Positions 1 to 4,960 of a stretch of 5,397 nucleotides of DNA are shown here, in pieces. The DNA lies in contig CALVKC010000084.1 in assembly GCA_944332505.1 (NCBI GenBank), positions 1-5,397 of the forward strand, written 5' to 3'. Made by a program: the position numbers and the translations under genes. This DNA is from an uncultured Bacilli bacterium. GTDB lineage: Bacteria > Bacillota_I > Bacilli_A > RF39 > UBA660. Under the pieces are notes generated by a model that made no database searches, was not told the DNA's origin, and saw nothing but the letters and a program-made list of their open reading frames with translations. Every line of letters begins with the position of its first letter. Position 1 is the stretch's first letter.

Positions 1-5
1 ATTAT

Positions 6-37
6 AAGGGATTAAGAAATTAGTCCTTTTTATTTTT
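6..37 (+). terminator. Rho-independent terminator of an upstream gene outside the window
   Basis: Bases 6-15 pair with 20-29 to give a 10-bp stem, including two G-U wobbles (8/27 and 12/23), closed by a GAAA tetraloop at 16-19. The 3' side runs into a T-rich tail (27-31 and 33-37). This is the form of an intrinsic terminator for a + strand gene ending before the window. It also separates the yqeG operon from what precedes it. The stem is AT-rich, so strength is uncertain. Confidence 0.75.
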
Positions 38-46
38 AATAAAAAT

Positions 47-55
47 TGTTATAAT
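47..55 (+). promoter_or_regulatory. Extended -10 promoter for the yqeG-rpmF operon
   Basis: A TGn element (47-49) directly precedes a perfect TATAAT (50-55), the extended -10 form recognised by the vegetative sigma factor. No good -35 is visible at 16-18 bp spacing (only T-rich sequence around 27-32), which is tolerated in extended -10 promoters. Transcription would start near 61-63, giving a leader of about 17 bases that still contains the AGAAGG ribosome-binding site at 65-70. The site lies just after the upstream terminator and is the only convincing promoter seen for the six genes that follow. Confidence 0.7.
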
Positions 56-78
56 TAATTGGAAAGAAGGTTGTATAA

Positions 79-597
79 ATGGATTTATTAATACCTGATA
101 TTTATCAAAAAAGTATATATTCAATTAATTATAAAAAATTAAAGAAAAATGGTATAAAATGTTTATTATTTGATTTAGACAATACCATAGTAACATACAA
201 AGAAACTATGCCAGATAGCAAGTTAAAAGAATTATTTGCTCATTTAGAAGAAGATTTTAAAGTAATAATAATATCTAATAGTAATAAAAAAAGACTTACA
301 CCATTTAAAGAAAAATTAAATGTCGACGTAGCATTTAGTAGTAAAAAGCCATTAAAGAAAAAGTATAAAAAGATAATAGAGTTATATAAATTTAATGAAA
401 GTGAAATAGCATGTATTGGAGATCAATTACTTACAGATGTTTTAGGGGCCAATAGAATGGGATTTACTAGTATACTAGTAAACAAAATTGCATCTCAAGA
501 AGTAATAACTACTAGAATAAATCGTTTTTTTGAAAAGTTTTTTTTAAGGGAATTAGCCAAAAAGAACATTTTAATAATGGGTGAATATTATGACTAA
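79..597 (+). CDS. yqeG: YqeG family HAD-superfamily (subclass IIIA) phosphatase
   Basis: Predicted cytosolic phosphohydrolase of 172 residues, the usual family size. All four HAD motifs are visible: motif I DLDNT with nucleophile Asp32 and Asp34, motif II Ser66 in IIISNSN, motif III Lys90 in the KKP segment, and motif IV GDQLLTD (Asp115, Asp120) followed by the family-typical VLGANRMG. The physiological substrate is not established; the family neighbours yqeH in many Bacillota, hence a presumed link to ribosome assembly or nucleotide metabolism (inference). The ATG at 79 has an AGAAGG site 8 bases upstream. It is the first gene of the operon and its last 8 bases overlap yqeH. The C-terminal coding region carries runs of 7 and 8 T (525-531, 538-545), which are potential slippage sites. 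Family assignment is strong; the substrate is unknown. Confidence 0.95.
   Translation: MDLLIPDIYQKSIYSINYKKLKKNGIKCLLFDLDNTIVTYKETMPDSKLKELFAHLEEDFKVIIISNSNKKRLTPFKEKLNVDVAFSSKKPLKKKYKKIIELYKFNESEIACIGDQLLTDVLGANRMGFTSILVNKIASQEVITTRINRFFEKFFLRELAKKNILIMGEYYD
579..584 (+). promoter_or_regulatory. Ribosome-binding site that decides the yqeH start
   Basis: GGGTGA lies 5 bases before the ATG at 590, inside the end of yqeG. It favours the ATG over the in-frame GTG at 581, which falls within this site and would add only three residues. Starting at the ATG also gives the usual family N-terminus immediately before the first zinc-ligand cysteine pair. Confidence 0.6.
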
Positions 598-1492
598 GAA
601 GTGTATTGGTTGTGGAATAGTTTTACAAGATAAAGATATTAATCAATTAGGTTATACTCCTAAAATAGAAAATGATTTATGTCAAAGATGCTTTAAATTA
701 AAACATTATGGTGAAAAAATAGTTATTGAAAAAAAACAAAATAACAATGAATTAATTAATAAGATAAACAAAGAAAAAGTTATAGTTTTATATTTAGTAG
801 ACTTTTTAAATATAAATAATGAAACTATAGAATATTTTCATAAAATAAATAATTCTAAATATTTAGTAATAACGAAATCAGATATAATACCTAAAAATAT
901 AATAATAGATAGATTAATTACAAATATAAAAAAAGAATATAAGATTGAAGAAGAAATTATATTATGTAATGTATTTGATAAAAAAAATAGTAATAAATTA
1001 AAAGAAATCATTGAAAACAACAAAGTAATATTTTGTGGTATTACCAATATGGGAAAAAGTAGTTTAATAAATAAATTAACAAACAGTGATATAACAATAA
1101 GTAGTAAAGAAAATACAACGCAAGATTTTATTAAAATTAACAATATAATTGATGCACCAGGTTTTATATGCAATTATCAAGTAATTATACCAAAAAGTAA
1201 AATATTACCTAAAACATATCAATTAAAAAATAAATATTATTTAAATATTGCAGATATTATAATAAGTACAAAAGAAGATGCTAATTTAACGCTATATTTT
1301 GCTAATGAAATAAATATAGAAAAAAGAAAGAAGATAGAAGAATATAAATATTTAATTAAAATCAAAAAGAATCAAGATTTAGTAATTAAGGGTATGGGAT
1401 TTATTAAATTTAGTACAGATACATCAATATATCTTAATACTACTAATTATGAAATTAGAAATTCAATAGTTGGAGATAGTTATGAAAATTAA
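590..1492 (+). CDS. yqeH: YqeH-type circularly permuted ribosome-biogenesis GTPase, compact form
   Basis: A 300-residue relative of YqeH, which in Bacillus subtilis is about 366 residues and is needed for 30S subunit assembly. The N-terminal treble-clef zinc finger is intact: Cys5/Cys8 (CIGCG) and Cys31/Cys34 (CQRCFKLKHYGE). The GTPase motifs come in permuted order: G4 is TKSD at 95-98 (usually NKxD), the G5 region near 126 is not recognisable, then G1 GITNMGKSS at 150-158, G2 around Thr176-Thr177 and G3 DAPG at 188-191. After G3 the family signature PKTYQL is seen, and a C-terminal segment (VIKGMGFIKF) matches the usual end of the family. Size reduction thus looks internal and not due to a broken end. 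The gene seems even more AT-rich and Lys/Asn/Ile-rich than its neighbours. Its start overlaps yqeG and its end overlaps mutL by 11 bases, so translational coupling is likely. Identity is strong; how well it still hydrolyses GTP is open. Confidence 0.92.
   Translation: MTKKCIGCGIVLQDKDINQLGYTPKIENDLCQRCFKLKHYGEKIVIEKKQNNNELINKINKEKVIVLYLVDFLNINNETIEYFHKINNSKYLVITKSDIIPKNIIIDRLITNIKKEYKIEEEIILCNVFDKKNSNKLKEIIENNKVIFCGITNMGKSSLINKLTNSDITISSKENTTQDFIKINNIIDAPGFICNYQVIIPKSKILPKTYQLKNKYYLNIADIIISTKEDANLTLYFANEINIEKRKKIEEYKYLIKIKKNQDLVIKGMGFIKFSTDTSIYLNTTNYEIRNSIVGDSYEN
1472..1475 (+). promoter_or_regulatory. Ribosome-binding site that decides the mutL start
   Basis: GGAG lies 6 bases before the ATG at 1482, inside the end of yqeH. 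An in-frame TTG at 1470 would extend the protein by four residues but has no ribosome-binding site and overlaps this one. With the ATG, catalytic Glu29, Asn33 and Asp58 fall at the same residue numbers as in Escherichia coli MutL, supporting 1482. Confidence 0.75.
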
Positions 1493-3197
1493 GGTAATGA
1501 GTGAAAATTTAGCTAATAAAATTGCTGCAGGTGAAGTAGTAGAAAAGTGTGCATCGGTAGTAAAAGAACTAGTTGAAAATTCGATTGACGCTGGAGCAAC
1601 TCACATAAAAATAAATTTAGAAGCTGGTGGCTTAAAGAAAATAGAAGTAATAGATGATGGCATTGGGATGGATAAAGAAGATGCCCAACTTGCATTTGCA
1701 AGACATGCAACTAGTAAAATATACAAAGATGATGATTTATATTTTATTGAAACATTAGGATTTCGTGGTGAAGCATTAGCAAGTATAGCAAGTGTTGCAG
1801 AAGTTAATTTAATAACTTGCAATAATGATATAGGAACACACGTTCATATTAAAGGTGGAAACATTGATTTAGTTGAAGCATACGGAGCAAGCATTGGGAC
1901 AACTATCACAATAACTAATTTATTTTACAATACGCCCGCGCGACTTAAATATTTAAAAAGTGAGATAACGGAAGCAAACAATTGCATAAGATATATTGAA
2001 AAACTTGCTTTATCTAAAGAAAATATTGCCTTTACTTTAACAAATAATGATCGAGTAGTAGTCAAGACTAGTGGTAGTGGTAATTTGCTTAAATGTATTC
2101 ATGAAATATATGGTTTAAGTGTATCAAGTAACATGTTAGAGATAAAAGCAAATACTGATGATTTTGAAATATCTGGTTATATTTCAAAACCTAGTGTTTT
2201 AAAGAAAAATAGAAATCATTTAAATACAATTGTTAATGGTAGAGTAATACGTAATAGTGATATAAATAGAGCAATAAATGATGCATATAACACTTATAAA
2301 CATGAAGGTTTTTATCCAATAGTAGTAATAAACATAGTAACTGATCCAACATTAGTAGATGTAAATATTCATCCTACCAAACAAGATATTAAAATAAGTA
2401 TGATTGAAAATTTAGAAAAACTATTATATAATACAATTAAGAAAGTGTTATATACTAACATATTAGTACCTAATGCTTTAATAGAAGATACATTTAGTAA
2501 TAGCACACCAAATTTGGAAAATACTGAAGAAGAGTTTCAAACAATAATTCAGACAAAATTTGATTTTACAAATAATGCTGATAATAATGTAATATCAAAA
2601 AATGTAGAATTAAAGAAACTTGATTTATATCCAATAGGTCAAATTCATGGCACATACATTATAGCAGAAGATGAAGAATCGATGTATATAATTGATCAAC
2701 ATGCTGCACATGAAAGGATAAACTATGAAATGATTACTAAAAAGTATCGTGAAAGTAAAGTAGATATTACAAATTTACTAATACCATTATCGATTGAACT
2801 ATCAACAAGTGAGTACAATACATTTTTAGAAAATAAAGAAGTACTTACAGATTTAGGATTTGTAATTGAAGAATTTGGAATCAACACAATTATAATTAAA
2901 GCCCATCCAACATGGATTAATAAAGGCTTTAAAAACGACGATTTAAAGTCAATAATTGACTTAGTAATTGAAAATGGCAAAAAATTTAACAAAGAAAGGT
3001 TTTTAGATAGCTTAGCAAAAATGGTATCATGTAAGATGAGTATTAAGGCTAATGAAAAACTTAGTTTTGAAGAAATGGATGCTTTATTAAAAGACTTAGT
3101 AAAATGTGATAATCCATATAATTGTTGTCATGGTAGACCATCAATTATAAAATTTACTAGTTATGAATTAGAAAAAATGTTTAAAAGGGTGATTTAG
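1482..3197 (+). CDS. mutL: DNA mismatch repair protein MutL (endonuclease type)
   Basis: A 571-residue MutL, which couples mismatch recognition by MutS to strand incision and removal. The N-terminal GHKL ATPase is complete: LANKIAAGEVVE at 10-21, catalytic Glu29 and Asn33 (KELVENS), DDGIGM at 58-63, ARHATSKI at 73-80, GFRGEAL at 93-99 and NTPAR at 150-154. The transducer domain has VNGRVIRN and VDVNIHP. After a short acidic/Asn-rich linker, the C-terminal domain (from about 380) has the metal-binding endonuclease motif DQHAAHERINYE at 405-416, SCKMSIKAN at 516-524 and CCHGRP at 548-553, so this is the nicking type found in bacteria lacking MutH. Oddities: Arg-Pro of the usual ERPAS is Lys22-Cys23, CPHGRP has Cys549 for Pro, and the expected clamp-binding site reads TNLLIP (430-435) without its Gln. 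It is shorter than B. subtilis MutL (about 627 residues), mainly in the linker. mutS is not in this window. Translation is probably coupled to yqeH. Confidence 0.97.
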   Translation: MKIKVMSENLANKIAAGEVVEKCASVVKELVENSIDAGATHIKINLEAGGLKKIEVIDDGIGMDKEDAQLAFARHATSKIYKDDDLYFIETLGFRGEALASIASVAEVNLITCNNDIGTHVHIKGGNIDLVEAYGASIGTTITITNLFYNTPARLKYLKSEITEANNCIRYIEKLALSKENIAFTLTNNDRVVVKTSGSGNLLKCIHEIYGLSVSSNMLEIKANTDDFEISGYISKPSVLKKNRNHLNTIVNGRVIRNSDINRAINDAYNTYKHEGFYPIVVINIVTDPTLVDVNIHPTKQDIKISMIENLEKLLYNTIKKVLYTNILVPNALIEDTFSNSTPNLENTEEEFQTIIQTKFDFTNNADNNVISKNVELKKLDLYPIGQIHGTYIIAEDEESMYIIDQHAAHERINYEMITKKYRESKVDITNLLIPLSIELSTSEYNTFLENKEVLTDLGFVIEEFGINTIIIKAHPTWINKGFKNDDLKSIIDLVIENGKKFNKERFLDSLAKMVSCKMSIKANEKLSFEEMDALLKDLVKCDNPYNCCHGRPSIIKFTSYELEKMFKRVI

Positions 3198-3198
3198 T

Positions 3199-4230
3199 AT
3201 GCTACCAGAAGCAAAGAAAAAATTAATATTTACAATAGTTGCAATTGTAGGAGTAATAATTGTAATAATAATCATGTACAATTTAGCAAAATATATGAAA
3301 AACCATGGAGAAAGTCCCGAAGTAGTATATGATGATCCATATCCAACGGTATATAACTATTATGGAGTTGAATATAGTGATGAAGGAACATACAAACTTA
3401 TTGGCTTTGATGAAAATTTTGTAAGAAATGATTTAAATTTAAGAATATTTTTTCCAATTAACACACTTTATTGGCGTAACAACCATTTAGCATTTTATTC
3501 AGATGCTACTAATGAACTTAGATACAATAAAGAAGAAGAAAAATATTATTTATATGAATTAGACACATTTTATAGCAACAATATTGATATAAAGATAGTA
3601 GATGATTATTTAATATTAATTGAAAACAACACATTAAGTTATAGAAAGATAGATTCAGATGAAGAAACAGAAATAACCAATCAACTTGTTAATAAAGATG
3701 TATTAACAAGGGACAATTACATATATTATGTAGTTAATGCTGGGGTATATGAATATGATTTAGAAACTGGTAGTTCTAAGTTAATAATGATTAAAGGATC
3801 TAATGATGAACAAAGGCTTGTTGCAATAAGTAATAAATTTTTAATTGTTCAATCAGTTGAAAAAATATATTCTTATGAATTTAAAAATGGTAGTTTAGTA
3901 ACAATTAATAATAAACTAGATGAAGGGGAAGATACAAGTATTAAATTTGTAGGTTTAATTGGCACAACCCTTGTATATCAGATAGAAAAAGAAGGAGAAT
4001 ACATTTTAAGAACGTATAGTTTAGCCATAAATAGTAATACATATCAAGATCTTAATTTAGGATATGAACAAGTTGAATATTCTTATGGTATCAATGATAG
4101 ATACATATATGCAGAATTAAAAATAAGTGATAAAGAAAGAAATGTGATAATTGATATGGATGATAAGAAAGTATCAAAAGAATTAGAAAATCGTTATAAA
4201 CTAATATTAGAGGTAGAAGAAGATGAATGA
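3199..4230 (+). CDS. Membrane-anchored protein with propeller-like repeats, function unknown
   Basis: I do not recognise this 343-residue protein. Residues 1-8 are Lys-rich, 9-29 form one strongly hydrophobic helix (Ile/Val-rich, no lipobox or clear cleavage site), and the remainder is hydrophilic and acidic. This predicts an uncleaved signal anchor with a large extracellular domain. From about residue 94 on, six degenerate units recur roughly every 37-45 residues (near 95, 135, 172, 212, 255 and 300). Each has a polar turn, a strand such as NYIYYVV or RYIYAEL, then usually a second strand ending in a YxYxL-like pattern and a polar turn, reminiscent of beta-propeller blades of the DUF5050/PQQ type. 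The ATG at 3199 has AAAGGGTGA ending 6 bases upstream and starts one base after the mutL stop; its end overlaps yceD by 8 bases and its TGA is the stop. Cotranscription with mutL and rpmF is likely, but a shared function is not implied. It has no Cys and no evident catalytic motif; a sensor or scaffold role is speculation. Confidence 0.85.
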   Translation: MLPEAKKKLIFTIVAIVGVIIVIIIMYNLAKYMKNHGESPEVVYDDPYPTVYNYYGVEYSDEGTYKLIGFDENFVRNDLNLRIFFPINTLYWRNNHLAFYSDATNELRYNKEEEKYYLYELDTFYSNNIDIKIVDDYLILIENNTLSYRKIDSDEETEITNQLVNKDVLTRDNYIYYVVNAGVYEYDLETGSSKLIMIKGSNDEQRLVAISNKFLIVQSVEKIYSYEFKNGSLVTINNKLDEGEDTSIKFVGLIGTTLVYQIEKEGEYILRTYSLAINSNTYQDLNLGYEQVEYSYGINDRYIYAELKISDKERNVIIDMDDKKVSKELENRYKLILEVEEDE

Positions 4231-4681
4231 AATAGATTTAAATATTTTACCAAAGCATTTAGATGAAGATATAAATTTTCCAAGTGATTACTATGAAAAT
4301 ACAGATATAGTAAGATTAGAAGATATTCACATAAATGGTGATATTTATTACAATTTATCAGATGAAATAGAAATTAATTTAAAAGTGGTAGGCAAAATGA
4401 TTTTAAATGATGCTATAACATTAGAAGAAATTGCTCATCCAATTAATATAGATATTAATGAAGAACTTGATAAATGTGCAAAATATTACAAAAATGAGCA
4501 AAATACACTTGATAAACTCGAATTTTTGTGGGAAAATATTGTATTAGAGATTCCCATAAGTTTAACTAATAATTCAGGTGTTAACTTAAAAGGAGAAGGT
4601 TGGGAATTAAATCGGGAAGAACAAGAAGAAATTAATCCCGAATTAGCAAAATTAAAAGATATATTTAAAGGTGGTGAATAA
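4223..4681 (+). CDS. yceD: YceD (DUF177) family protein, divergent
   Basis: A 152-residue acidic cytosolic protein, placed in the YceD/DUF177 family from its position directly before rpmF (as ylbN-rpmF in B. subtilis) and from matching patterns: a strand GKMIL at 57-61 followed by TLEEIAHPI at 66-74 (family: a TLE-xx-xP-type segment), a hydrophobic strand NIVLEIPI at 105-112, GEGWEL at 124-129 as in Bacilli versions, and [11 protein letters not shown] at 138-148 matching the usual DPR-x-A-x-L end. The Cys normally found before TLE is replaced by Asn-Asp, and the zinc-like CxxC segment of other versions is absent, as in many Bacilli. Family members are linked to 23S rRNA/L32 accumulation in plants and bacteria; the molecular action is not settled. 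The ATG at 4223 overlaps the preceding gene by 8 bases, with GAGG at 4210-4213. Confidence 0.85.
   Translation: MNEIDLNILPKHLDEDINFPSDYYENTDIVRLEDIHINGDIYYNLSDEIEINLKVVGKMILNDAITLEEIAHPINIDINEELDKCAKYYKNEQNTLDKLEFLWENIVLEIPISLTNNSGVNLKGEGWELNREEQEEINPELAKLKDIFKGGE
4669..4677 (+). promoter_or_regulatory. Strong ribosome-binding site for rpmF
   Basis: AGGTGGTGA matches the consensus AGGAGGTGA at eight of nine positions and ends 6 bases before the rpmF ATG. It is the best SD in the operon and overlaps the last codons of yceD, where it encodes Gly-Gly-Glu. It fits the need for high L32 output from the last gene of a long transcript. Confidence 0.8.
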
Positions 4682-4683
4682 AA

Positions 4684-4875
4684 ATGGCAGTTCCATTTAG
4701 AAGAACGAGTAAAACCAAAAAAAGAATGCGTCGTACTCATTTAAAAAAGGAAGTTGGAGCACTAACAACTTGTTCAAAATGTGGAGCAACTTTAAGGCCA
4801 CACAGAGCATGTACAAAATGTGGTTATTATAAAGGTGAAGAAGTTATTAAAGTTGAAAATAGTGATGCTGAATAA
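4684..4875 (+). CDS. rpmF: 50S ribosomal protein L32
   Basis: A 63-residue L32, a late-assembling zinc-ribbon protein of the large subunit. It opens with [14 protein letters not shown] and RRTHLK, the basic rRNA-binding tail. The zinc ribbon has four cysteines, Cys30/Cys33 (CSKC) and Cys43/Cys46 (CTKC), so this is the zinc-binding (C+) paralogue type and not the zinc-independent form. It is a few residues longer than B. subtilis L32 (59) owing to an acidic tail after GEEV. Phe5 replaces the Lys seen in the common MAVPKRRTS start; I associate this with Mollicutes-like Bacilli, from memory. It is the last gene of the operon, two bases after yceD, and its stop codon lies in the terminator stem. 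Confidence 0.97.
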   Translation: MAVPFRRTSKTKKRMRRTHLKKEVGALTTCSKCGATLRPHRACTKCGYYKGEEVIKVENSDAE

Positions 4876-4899
4876 ACCTAAAAATTAGGTTTATTTTTT
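4871..4899 (+). terminator. Rho-independent terminator of the yqeG-rpmF operon
   Basis: Bases 4871-4880 and 4886-4895 are perfect reverse complements (AATAAACCTA and its partner). A further A-T pair (4881/4885) leaves a loop of three A. A run of six T (4894-4899) overlaps the end of the stem. The rpmF stop codon at 4873-4875 is part of the left arm, so ribosomes terminating on rpmF would cover the hairpin. Confidence 0.9.
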
Positions 4900-4939
4900 G
4901 CTTAAAAGTATTGCAATCACCAATTAAATATGCTATTCT

Positions 4940-4945
4940 TATAAT
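4940..4945 (+). promoter_or_regulatory. Probable -10 element for the downstream gene
   Basis: A perfect TATAAT sits in the 85-base gap after the operon terminator. No convincing -35 is present: TTGCAA at 4911-4916 is 23 bp away, which is too far, and the 17-bp position (4917-4922) matches only 3 of 6 consensus bases. No TGn extension is present. If used, transcription would start near 4952, only about 9 bases before the ATG at 4961. The AT-rich background makes a chance match possible. Confidence 0.5.
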
Positions 4946-4960
4946 AGTGAGGGATTAAAT

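Noticed and set aside
838..1173. Minus-strand open frame opposite yqeH (111 codons)
   Set aside because: It lies wholly over the conserved GTPase coding region, its hydrophobic Ile/Leu/Phe-rich product is what reverse-reading Asn/Lys codons gives, and no ribosome-binding site supports it.
2723..2992. Minus-strand open frame opposite the mutL C-terminal domain
   Set aside because: It overlaps motif-bearing MutL sequence and its product resembles no family I know; a composition shadow.
4660..4665. TATATT as a separate internal promoter for rpmF
   Set aside because: There is no -35 at suitable spacing and no TGn extension; such hexamers are frequent by chance at this base composition.
4486..4740. 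Minus-strand open frame across the yceD-rpmF junction
   Set aside because: It spans two well-supported genes on the other strand and has no promoter or ribosome-binding site of its own.
4911..4945. TTGCAA (4911-4916) as the -35 partner of TATAAT at 4940
   Set aside because: The spacer is 23 bp, well outside the usual 16-18 bp.
4876..4960. Riboswitch, small RNA or attachment site in the gap after rpmF
   Set aside because: The gap holds the terminator tail, a -10 element and an SD; no further paired structure or repeat is visible.
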